DNA of 64,000 bases from Heliocidaris tuberculata. Its lineage: Eukaryota; Echinodermata; Echinoidea; Camarodonta; Echinometridae. Below the pieces are notes generated by a model. It searched no databases. It saw nothing but the letters and a program-made list of their open reading frames with translations, and had not been told where the DNA came from. Location: NCBI GenBank assembly GCA_025618425.1, contig CM046838.1, forward strand, positions 20,544,838 through 20,608,837, given 5' to 3'. Positions 24,317-35,900 of this stretch are shown here, in pieces (position 1 is the stretch's first letter; every line of letters starts with the position of its first letter). Made by a program: the position numbers and the translations under genes.

Positions 24317-25107
24317 CCTATATGAGCATTGGCGGAGCTGGGGTAGCTCAATAGGGTACAGATGGATCCAGGATTGAGGTTGCGGGCCGGGGCGTATACT
24401 GAATACAAACGGAACATCGCACATTTTTCAGGTGAATTTTGGGTCTAAAAGGTGCACAAAACCTAATGGGGGGGGGGGGGGCATCGTTCAATAAAAAAAA
24501 GAACTTGTGATAAAATTATCAAAATCAAATTCCATCCATATTATAGCTACGGAAGCGTTAAAGTGCCATCAGTGGCGTTTCTAGGGGGCAGGGGGCACGT
24601 GCCCCGGGCGGCACTTGGAGGAGGAGCAAAAAACGTAAAAGAGAGAAAGAAAAAAAAAAGGGGCGAAATGCATGAAGAAAAAAATCATAATCCTTAAGGA
24701 TTATGCGCCCCCAAATCGGCATGGAAAATGTATTAGAATTACAGTTTTTGAGGATTTAAAATGCGAAAATTTTCTAAAGCTCGGTCGCTTTGCTCCCTCT
24801 CATTAGTCGCATAATTATGTTTTTTCAGGATCTCGTAATTTCGCGCCCCCGGTAGTTCTTAAATAGCTTTTTTTTAAGGGTTGAAAATTAGATGTAATTG
24901 TTGTTGCTTTGCTCGCTATCATGTAAGTTTTATCTGCCTCTTGCTAAATATTGCGCCCCCATTGTAGGATAAAGTGCATAAAACAGCATTTGCAGAACTT
25001 CAACATTTAAAATAAATCTCAACTTTCAGTCGACTATTTCTTAATTTTGCTCCCAATTTTAGTAGGGAGGTTGGGGCACGGGGGGAGGGGGGGGGGAGGG
25101 GGGGCAC
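24317..25107. other. No gene; repeat fragments
   Basis: TAGCTACGGAAGCGTTAAAG at about 24544-24563 is the inverse of a sequence at the end of each 1.33-kb unit downstream. CAGTGGCGTTTCTAGGGGGC and CGTGCCCCGGGCGG follow, an end like that of element B. Confidence 0.45.
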
Positions 25108-26059
25108 AAAATTAGTTTTGTGGGAATATAAATACGCAGTACCGTACGGGGGATGGGGTTATATATCCCCCCCCCCGGCCCCCAAAAAAATATTGAGGAG
25201 GAGTGGATGGCCTGTATTATCACCCCCTCCCCCCCAAAAAAAAACACACAAAAAAAAACAAAATTGGATAAAATAAATAAGAATTATGATACATTAACTT
25301 AAAACTTAAAACTAATAATTATCCAAACTCATTATGTTTGATCTTGAAATACCATCACATTCTTTAAAGATTAGAAGTAAGGAAATAAAAAAAACCGTAA
25401 CTTCAATGCGAAAATGTCGAAGAAATTGTATAATAAAACTTCTTCTTCGAGGGTTGAACAACAAACTGACTATCTGCCTTCTTTTTCCTAAATCATTACA
25501 AATAATTTATAAAACACATATTTAAATATCTTATGTTATGATTATTAATATTTTGTTGTATTTGCCGTGACTTTAGACAATATTCAATCACACAGAAAAC
25601 CATTTTGGGTTGCTCTAAAATGTAATTCGAACTTCTCTCTAAAAAAAAAATCGAGTGATCACTGACGTCAATCCCCGGGGGAATGAAAAATAGACTGAAA
25701 AGAGAGTGAAACTACAATCTTTTCCTAATTTTAGAGACCACTCGATAGTCACTCGATATTCACTCCTAAACAAGACTAGTGACTGACGTGACTCCCGGGA
25801 GAGTGAAAACATAGTGAAAATTCACTCTCTTTTTAAAGAGAGTACCACTCAATTGCAGTGGTCAGTTGCAAAAATTTCTGGGTAAAATGGGCAAGAAATT
25901 GTGTTTTTTAGGGTTAAAAAAGCAAAAAAAATTCCGCTCGGTCGCTTTGCTCCCTCGCGTGTACATTAAAGTAGATTGGTTGGGGCACGGGGGAGGGGGG
26001 GGGGGCAACTTCATTATTTGCCACGGGCGCCATAATCTTAGATACGCCACATTCTTCTT

Positions 26060-26390
26060 GACGACATGACGTCATATTTCATCTTGTCATGTCGACTTAA
26101 TATCCATATAATATCATGTCGACATGGAAAGATATTTAACTTACCATGTCTACTTATCACCTTGTATTAGTCGACATGGCAAAATAAATTATCTTGTGAA
26201 GTTGACTTCACAATTCATGTCGTCATGATCATTTATTACTATTACGACATGAACTTTTTGTTAAGTCAACTTGGCAAGATAATTTATTTTGCCATGTCGA
26301 CTAATAAAACATGGTAAGTTAAATATCTTTACATGTGGACATGATATGGATATTAAGTTGACTTGACAAGATAAAATATCTCGTCATGTC
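26060..26390. mobile_element. GTCGACATG foldback element, copy 1
   Basis: Mirror-image halves around ATTTATTACTATTACG: CATGTCGACATGG, TTTAACTTACCATGT and AGTCGACATGGCAAAATAAA are inverted on the right. Part of duplicated unit 1. Confidence 0.65.
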
Positions 26391-27390
26391 TTTAGGTAGA
26401 ATGGCACATTAACGCTTCCGTATATAGCCTAAAATTAGTTTTGTGGAATATAAATACGCAGTACCGTACGGGGATGGGGTTATATATCCCCCCGGCCCCC
26501 AAAAAATATTGAGGAGGAGTGGATGGCCTGTATTATCACCCCCCCCCCCCAAAAAAAAAACAAAAAACAAAAACAAAAACAAAACAAAATTGGATAAAAT
26601 AAATAAGAATTATGATACATTAACTTAAAACTTAAAACTAATAATTATCCAAACTCATTATGTTTTGATCTTGAAATACCATCACATTCTTTAAAGATTA
26701 GAAGTAAGGAAATAAAAAAAACCGTAACTTCAATGCGAAAATGTCGAAGAAATTGTATAATAAAACTTCTTCTTCGAGGGTTGAACAACAAACTGACTAT
26801 CTGCCTTCTTTTTCCTAAATCATTACAAATAATTTATAAAACACATATTTAAATATCTTATGTTATGATTATTAATATTTTGTTGTATTTGCCGTGACTT
26901 TAGACAATATTCAATCACACAGAAAACCATTTTGGGTTGCTCTAAAATGTAATTCGAACTTCTCTCTAAAAAAAAATCGAGTGATCACTGACGTCAATCC
27001 CCGGGGGAATGAAAAATAGACTGAAAAGAGAGTGAAACTACAATCTTTTCCTAATTTTAGAGACCACTCGATAGTCACTCGATATTCACTCCTAAACAAG
27101 ACTAGTGACTGACGTGACTCCCGGGAGAGTGAAAACATAGTGAAAATTCACTCTCTTTTTAAAGAGAGTACCGCTCAATTGCAGTGGTCAGTTGCAAAAA
27201 TTTCTGGGTAAAATGGGCAAGAAATTGTGTTTTTTAGGGTTAAAAAAGCAAAAAAAATTCCGCTCGGTCGCTTTGCTCCCTCGCGTGTACATTAAAGTAG
27301 ATTGGTTGGGGCACGGGGGGAGGGGGGGGGGGGCACAACTTCATTATTTGCCCCGGGCGCCATAATCTCTAGATACGCCACATTCTTCTT

Positions 27391-27721
27391 GACGACATGA
27401 CGTCATATTTCATCTTGTCATGTCGACTTAATATCCATATAATATCATGTCGACATGGAAAGATATTTAACTTACCATGTCTACTTATCACCTTGTATTA
27501 GTCGACATGGCAAAATAAATTATCTTGTGAAGTTGACTTCACAATTCATGTCGTCATGATCATTTATTACTATTACGACATGAACTTTTTGTTAAGTCAA
27601 CTTGGCAAGATAATTTATTTTGCCATGTCGACTAATAAAACATGGTAAGTTAAATATCTTTACATGTGGACATGATATGGATATTAAGTTGACTTGACAA
27701 GATAAAATATCTCGTCATGTC
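27391..27721. mobile_element. GTCGACATG foldback element, copy 2
   Basis: The same sequence as 26060-26390 in duplicated unit 2, with almost no differences. Confidence 0.65.
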
Positions 27722-28290
27722 TTTAGGTAGAATGGCACATTAACGCTTCCGTATATAGCCTAAAATTAGTTTTGTGGGAATATAAATACGCAGTACCGTA
27801 CGGGGGATGGGGTTATATATCCCCCCCGGCCCCCAAAAAATATTGAGGAGGAGTGGATGGCCTGTATTATCACCCCCCCCCCAAAAAAAAAAAACAAAAA
27901 CAAAAACAAAAACAAAAAAAAAAAAAAAAATTGGATAAAATAAATAAGAATTATGATACATTAACTTAAAACTTAAAACTAATAATTATCCAAACTCATT
28001 ATGTTTGATCTTGAAATACCATCACATTCTTTAAAGATTAGAAGTAAGGAAATAAAAAAAACCGTAACTTCAATGCGAAAATGTCGAAGAAATTATATAA
28101 TAAAACTTCTTCTTCGAGGGTTGAACAACAAACTGACTATCTGCCTTCTTTTTCCTAAATCATTACAAATAATTTATAAAACACATATTTAAATATCTTA
28201 TGTTATGATTATTAATATTTTGTTGTATTTGCCGTGACTTTAGACAATATTCAATCACACAGAAAACCATTTTGGGTTGCTCTAAAATGT

Positions 28291-28435
28291 AAGTTTTATA
28301 GACAGATTTTTGAAAAAGTCCCTGATGTGGGAGGGGAGACTCCGCCTCCCCACGTGACCCTCGCCGGTCATTCCCGGCCCCCCCCCCCCCCCCCCCCCCC
28401 CCATCACGAATACGGATCGACACCCCTACCGGCAC
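28291..28435. repeat. End of element A family, right before the SRCR receptor promoter
   Basis: GTCCCTGATGTGGGAGGGGA, a poly-C run (about 28378-28402) and ACGGATCGACACCCC match the right half of element A at 2880-4410, without the nested element B. Confidence 0.6.
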
Positions 28436-28653
28436 CCCTGATCAAGTCAAAATGTTCAGATCTACTTAACGTAATTGCCGGTTCAAAATTATTAGCCATG
28501 ACGATTAAATATCAACGAAAGTGGAAAATTTCAGTCATCATGCGGTCACACCGGCCGGTCGTCATCCTCATGATGATAATTACGCAATACATACATGCAT
28601 CGTACCCCATCCATATCCATGGACCCGCATGGACCACGCCCCCGCGCGCCAAA

Positions 28654-28659
28654 TATATA
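28654..28659 (+). promoter_or_regulatory. TATA-like box before SRCR receptor exon 1
   Basis: TATATA in CCAAATATATACG, 62 bp before the ATG at 28721, in an otherwise GC-richer, CpG-containing stretch (28620-28700). A start site about 30 bp downstream would make 28721 the first ATG of the mRNA. Confidence 0.35.
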
Positions 28660-28720
28660 CGTGGTACGTACATATCATGTACGTCGCGCGCGCGATAGAC
28701 GGATTACAGAGATTGAGAAG

Positions 28721-28820
28721 ATGGATATGGATGGACGTATGCAATGCCAATGGTTTGGATGTTTTCTTCTCCTTTTATTCTCCGAATTTTTTGAAGTAGT
28801 TCTTTCTCAAGGACTGTTCG
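28721..28820 (+). CDS. SRCR receptor exon 1: signal peptide
   Basis: 33 codons plus one base, then donor GTACGT. The protein has a short polar start with in-frame Met at 1, 3 and 7, a strongly hydrophobic core ([10 protein letters not shown]) and VLSQGLF at the end. The leftover G joins AT of the first SRCR exon to make Asp (GLF-D-VRLVGG). The frame is open further upstream, so the start is set by the TATA-like site and the signal core. Confidence 0.65.
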
Positions 28821-31800
28821 GTACGTAACAGAGTTTTACTGTAAAATTTTTTACTGTATTAATGGGGGATTCGGATTTTATACGAGTGCAAATATCATAG
28901 TAGATTTAGATCTACATCACGATCGGAGCCTCGGCCCTCAGGCTCAGGCTCAGGCTCAGGCTCAGCGTCGGAGGGTCCTCCTGCTGCTCAAAAGTTACCC
29001 GGTCGGGTCGGGTCTAGCTATACGAGCTCTGACTCTGTGGCTTATCAATCTAATCTGGTACTGGCCACAGAGCTATACAGCCCATGCCTATACTGTGTGT
29101 GGAGGAGGATATCAACCAAAAAATCTAGATCTAAATATCACCATTTCCCACATACTGTGAGCCATGCAAACCACCCTCGGAGTTTGCTAAACATGCTAAA
29201 GGGGTTACCTTCTAGGATCAACTAAGATTGTGAAAATTGAACGAATAAAAAAGAAAAAAAGCCACAAAATCGGCAGGTGTGATCGTTTTTTTTTTACCTT
29301 TTATAAAAAATATATGTAACTTGTATATATGGGACTACACCAATCTTTATCTTGCATGTGTAGTCCCATATTACAAGTTACAAGTGCAAGGTAAAAAAAC
29401 CCCGATCACACCTGCCGATTTTGTGGCTTTTTTTCTTTTTCATTCATTCAATTTTTACAATCTTAAATTCTTAGTTGATCCTGGAAGGTAACCCCTTTAG
29501 CAAACTCCGAGGGTGGTTTGCATGGCTCACAGTAGATCTATGTGGGAAATGGTGATATTTAGATCTAGATTTTTTGGTTGATATCCTCCTCCACACACAG
29601 TATAGGCATGGGCTGTATCACTCATCCAATTTACTAGGTTATGATTATAACCTCGTACTCCTCTTACATTACGGGTACGTTGAAACTAAGTTTCACCTAA
29701 CTCACGCTCTTTTACCTCACCATGAAGTAAATTATTTACTCCGGAGGGGTGACTAGGTATTGAAGCTAGGTCTAGCTGGTAAAATTATCATTAATTTTTC
29801 AAACTTAATGATAAAAAAGACAAATCTTACCACCTTCCAAGGCAAGTCGTCTCTGGCATCGGAGCATTTTCGGTGGTATGGTGGTTGTGATAGGAAAATC
29901 GGACGGGGAAAAAATACTGCCGACCCTTGTCGTTATGAGGCGCCGTTTGTGAAGTTATATTTTTTAAAGAAACTGTATATCATTTGTATATGTTTTTCCA
30001 CTTAATTGATAAAGGGAGAGGGAGAGGGAGAGGGAGAGGCTGAAAAATTTGTGGATCTGTAAATAAACTATTGTTGTAACTAAGTATGATATCTGTTGGG
30101 ATTTTTTTTACTTATGTATTCGTAATGCTCTTGTTTAATGTGTCTGTTGATTTAAGCTTATCACACTTTTTCTTAATAATAACATTGTATATTTGAAAAC
30201 CTTTCTAGATCTATGCCTCGCTATTTATTCATCCTTCTGAACATCATTATACAAGACAGATACAAAAATTCAATTTATTAAATCAAGCCTCCACAAAGTT
30301 ACCTATTCCCTTTTAAGGGATACAGTGTCAAGCAAAGATATTGGATATTGTGACAATTGTTATTTATAAATCGTGATAAGTGAATCCTCTCCCCCCCCCC
30401 CCCCCTTCACATAAATAAATATTGTGAAATCATTTATACTTGAAAGCAAAATAGATAAATATAAATAATGGATATTGTTAAATCATCATTTATAAATAAT
30501 TAAAAACATGAAAATTATTATTCATAAATACCTGTACTCATTCTATGACATTTTCATACGAATAATTATTTGACAAAAAAAATTGTCTAAATTATAAATT
30601 TACAAACGGCGGCTCATACCACGGAACCCCCAAAAGTAATCTTCTATATCGGGCACAAGAGGGCAGCAAAATACATAAAAACGGTACAATCAACTCGTTC
30701 AACTGTTACCTCAGCCCAGTCACGGCAAACAACTTTCAAGCTCCAAAATTCGGCTTTTTCAATACCAAGGTGCAGAAACTTTACATCAAATTCAAGAGTA
30801 GACCCAAGGCAAGGTATTGGTAAGTGATGTTCCAATTTTACCTTGATATTTATTATGTTTTGGTTAGGACTATTACAGCAGGCTGCACATTCAGCAGGGG
30901 TACGTGATCTCAAGTGGAACCGAATGGTTCCGAAGCACGAGTGGGCTGTATAGCTCTGTGGCCAGTACCAGATTGATAAGCCACAGAGCTTGTATAGCTA
31001 GGTCGGGTCTACTCTAGCCATACGGGTTTGACACACAACCTCGCACTCCATACCTTCATACCACAGAGAATTGCCTCACATAGTTTTTAGAGCAATCTCC
31101 ATAGAGTTATCTCACATAGAGTTATCTCCAATAACCTCGCATAAGTGTGAGTGCACATAGAGAGTGTGTAATCTTCATTCCAGCACATATTTGTGTTTTG
31201 AAGAAAGTAGCAAGATCGCCGGACAATAATAGCCTGAAAATTTCACCTGATAATTAACAGTTAAGCCTTCAAGCTTCATTGACATCATGATCATGGGCTT
31301 GTCAATTAAGACTCAAGCCAGGTGATAAGCTTAAAGTACTGTTAAAGTAAAGATCAAATTGAAAAATTGTGAAGAATTTAGTATGAAAATTGAAATCAGC
31401 TTTTCTATCATCCTAAAATGTAGAAGGAAGTATTTTCTCAAAATGTTGTTTATTATAGTGCAGGGCAGTGGCGCAAATCCATTTTGACATTCGGGGGGGG
31501 GGGGGGGACATTCGCCTCCAAAATTCTCTGACAAGCCCCCCCCCCCCCCCAAAAAAAAAGGTTATTCAACTCTGACAAGCAAAAAAAAAAAAAAAAAGGT
31601 TATTCAAAAAGGTGGGGGGGGGGGGGGGTAGCCTGGAAGGCTCTGTGAAGAGTAAAAAAAAAAAAAAGCTGACACTACTCTTCACAGAGCCTGGTTTATT
31701 AACCCCACTCTGCAATAGAGCAGCCATTTTAATGTCATCGACCTACAGTCACACAATTTTCAGATCCACCATACGTTAGACAAGACTGCTACTGCATGCA

Positions 31801-32950
31801 TGCAGAAGACGCACAATCAAAATGCGTGCGATGCCCGTGCGCGTGCTTAACTTGTAGCGGTCTTGTCTAACGTATGGTGGATCTGAAAATTGCGTGATTG
31901 ACTGTAGGTCGATGATATTACGGGACACTTCCGGGTCTACGAGCATAGTGAAGGCTTTTTCGGGGCGTCGTTCGGACAACATTCAACCTACCGGTAACCA
32001 TTAAAATTAATATTTCACATTTTTTCCCCCAATATTTTTTAATTCTAGGGTAAAAAATGGGGTTTTAATATTCTAAAGCTATGGTGAAGAGGAGATGAGA
32101 GAAGCTGGCTCACAGTAAAGGTGATTTTCAGGAGGTTCTTTAGACTCTAAAATGGCTGCTCTATTGCAGAGTGGGGTTAAAAAACCAGGCTCTGTGAAGA
32201 GTAGCGTCAGCTTTTTCTTTTTTTACTCTTCACAGTGCCTTCCAGGCCGGGGGGGGGACATTCGCCTCCAAAATTCTCTGACAAGCAAAAAAATAAAAGT
32301 TATTCTAAAAGGTGGGGGGGGGGACATTCGCCTATTTTCAAAAAGATGGGGGGGGGGGACATGTCCCCCTGTCCTCCCCTGGATTTGCGCCCATGGTGCA
32401 GGGCTGCCAACCTTGAGTGAGAGTTTAGTGAGACATTGGGAGGGAGCAGAGCAGCCAAGCCCAAGGGAGCAAAGCAATCGAGGGGGAAAGATGTGGAAGG
32501 GGGCATGTCCCCCCTTCCATGGTAGGGAGCTTTGACAATTTTACATTTTAAATGGTGCAATCTGGTGCATACTTTAGTCATGATTTCAAAATGTACATAG
32601 AAGCAGTATTAATGTACTAAATTAAATTGAACTAGAACTGCAATCATATCGGAACGATGTGCATGCAATGTCGTCCGCATCTTTCATTTTATTTAGAAGT
32701 TGACAGGTGAAATATAAAGTTATGTATGTTAAAACATGATATAAGATAAGATGGGAGAAAATAATGCATACTGTACAATTAGGAGATGATAGAATCGTGA
32801 AAACAAGAAACAACGAACAAAAAACAAAGAATGATGATGATAATGGTGATGACAATGATGATGATGGTGATGATGGTAATGGTGGTGTTGATGATAATGA
32901 TGATGGTTATAATGATGATGATGATGACGATGATGATAATGGTGATGATT

Positions 32951-32986
<36 letters not shown>

Positions 32987-35900
32987 TGGCTTGCACACTA
33001 TATGTGACATAAAGCATACCACGCCACATCGGCTTTGCATAGAATTGTATTGAAGAAAATGTTAAATGGCATGTACTGAAATGGCTTTATTTTCTAATAA
33101 CTTGGCTCTTTTTTGTTCTTTATGTGCCGTATTTGGTATCATACGAAAGAACATTTCATGGCCATCATTTTGAGACCACTCTCATATTTTTATGACAATC
33201 CTATCGAAGCATGTGATGCAGGATAGATTTAGAGAACAAAATGGCGTCTAAAATGTCACGCTTGACCGATTTTAAAAATCCGGCTTCGAGATTCTCTTCA
33301 TTTTGCCTCAAAGAATATGCCTGCAAAATTTCAAGAAAAATAAAGATCGTTCAGGGGGCCAAAGTCGTGTAACCGATTTGCCCCATAGACAATACGTGTA
33401 AAGCATGGGCGGAAACTGTGCAGGATCCGTATTATGACCTGATTTAAATCGCGATTTACTGAAAATTTTCTGTGAGACCTTATACCGTGTTTGGTATCCC
33501 CGAGAAGGGAATTTCATTGCGGTCATTTTGAGCTGACTGCTGTTAGGGTGCCATTTAAAATAAGCATATTATTCAATAATATGTCATGCATGGTAAATTG
33601 AGGTTTTTCCGCACTTACTTTGCGATGACGTCATCAGTTTTCATAAAATTTGGCTAACAGTTGTTAAATACATAAATACACATACCCACAAAATTTCAAA
33701 GACGTAGGTTAAAGTTTCGCAAAATTAGAGCAAGTTGAAGTGGTTTCGGCATTTCCGTAAATATCGTGATTTTGACGAGCAATTTTCGCAAAGTCGGTCA
33801 GTGATAAGGTTTTTTTTTTTTAATTTGGCTGAAAAGGGTATATCTTGAAGTATCTAAATCCAAAAAAGGGTATGGGTTTATCCAAGCATGACGGAGATAC
33901 GGCCACAAGAAAATAGCCATTTTTGAAAATTTAGAGGGCGCTAATTATATTATGGGGAATCATTGAAGCATGAAATTTAGCAGGTATGTGTGCAATGATA
34001 AGATAAAGCCACAGTCTAAATTTGAGACAAAAATGAATTGATATGAGGAAGTTATGGCATTTTTTCATTTTCAGAAGTGAATATTTTAAGAAATTTAGCA
34101 TTTTTCCACATGGCCGATTTCGGACTTAAATTTAGAGTATGAAGATGGAATTTTTTGTATAATATTTTTTATGGTTATGTAAAGAGCAACTCTTGGACGA
34201 TCTAGAGGAATTTGTTAGAAGTCTGTAGGATGTAGGATAGTGGAGATAGGCCAGGAGAAGAATGGCATGAAAATGGCATGAAAATGGACAAAATGGCGCC
34301 TGGATGGTCATGCATGAGTGATTTCGAAAAATGAAAAGTTATAGGATCAAGATGAAATGGCAAGGAACTATGGGGCGCCAAGTGTTCACCTACTTATTCC
34401 GTCCAAATCTGGCTCATTTTGTTACAAAATTCAATCAAAACTCGTTTTTGTTACAAAATTATTGAATAGCTATTCATTTTGTAACAAAATGAATTTAATA
34501 GGGTAATTTTGTAACAAAAAAAAATTCTGTTACAAAATTAAAATTATGGAATCATTTTGTCCGATTTCATTTTGTAACGAAAATCATTCTGTTACAAAAT
34601 CAACATGACAAAATTTTCATTTTGTTACAAAAATCATTCTGTTACAAAATGAACATGTCCAATTACATTTTGTAACGAAAATTATTTTGTCCGTTCTCAT
34701 TTTGTAACGAAAATAATTTTGTTACAAAATTAACATACGAAATTATTTTGTCCATTCTCATTTTGTAACAAAAATCATTCTGTTACAAAATGAACATGAC
34801 AAAATTATTTTGTTCATTTTTATTTTGTAACAAAAATTATTTTGTTACAAAATTATTTTGTTCATTTTCATTTTGTAACCAAATTCATTTGGTTACAAAA
34901 TTAGCATGACAAAATTTATTTTGTCCATTGTCATTCTGTAACAAAAATCATTCTGTTACAAAATTAGCATGACAAAATTTATTTTGTCCATTTTCATTTT
35001 GTAACAAAAATCATTTTGTTACAAAATTAGTATGACAAAATTGGTTTTGTCCATTTTCATTTTGTAACAAAAATCATTTTGTTACAAAATTAGCATGACA
35101 AAATTGGTTTTGTCCATTTTCATTTTGTAACAGAAATCATTTTGTTACAAAATTAGCATGACAAAATTTGTTTTGTCCATTTTCATTTTGTAACAAAAAT
35201 CATTTTGTTACAAAATTAGCATGACAAAATTGGTTTTGTCCATTTTCATTTTGTAACAAAAATCATTTTGTTACACAATCAGCATGACAAAATTGGTTTT
35301 GTCCATTTTCATTTGGTAACAGAATGAGTTTTGAGTGAATTTCATCAGCAATTGAGGCAAGTCTGTACAGAATAGGTTGGTGAACACTTGGCGCCCATAG
35401 GGTCGCCAAGTGTTTTACCGAATAGGAAAGTGAACACTTGGCGCCTCTCTGTGCGCCAAGTGTTCACCTACCTATTCCGTAAAACACTTGGCGACCCCAT
35501 GGTCGCCAAGTGTTCACCGACCTATTCGGTAAAATGCCCAACCTTCCTTTCTAGTCAAATCAGCGACATATAAACAAGAACGCTGATTGGCTGCCTGGTT
35601 GGCATACCAAGCTCACATGATCCCCCCTCCCCCCCCCCCCCCCCCCCCGTTCTCCGCCCTCCCCACGCTATTGGGCAGTGCGAGCTAGCGCATAGCGCGC
35701 GCTGTTTAATTATGCAATCGAAGTACTAGTGTACGTGCAGGTGTACGGTACGTGTACGTACTACGTCGATTTGTATATAGGATATTGCATGCAGATCGTC
35801 CATCTTTATCATACACTGTACTCAATCCATACGCCACATCGGAAAGATCCTTTATTTTGCTGCATTTAGAATGTTATGATTGTGTCATATCGAGGCAGAA

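Larger units (their letters stand above)
25108..28290. repeat. 2.4-copy tandem duplication, unit about 1.33 kb
   Basis: AAAATTAGTTTTGTGG and AATATAAATACGCAGTACCG begin units at 25108, 26431 and 27762. Units 1 and 2 agree nearly base for base over more than 1.3 kb, apart from homopolymer lengths. Unit 3 departs after 28290, continuing as the older repeat also seen at 2.8 kb. No coding content. Confidence 0.9.

Noticed and set aside
30644..30913. 89-codon minus frame with [18 protein letters not shown]
   Set aside because: Reads somewhat protein-like but has no family match I recognise and no clear splice model; it lies inside the 1.3-kb insertion.
32729..33040. Poly-His and poly-Asp frames
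   Set aside because: Opposite strands of a GAT trinucleotide repeat, no flanking coding signal.
34904..35290. 63-bp periodic array as a CRISPR locus
   Set aside because: Units are whole tandem repeats with no unique spacers, in an animal intron.
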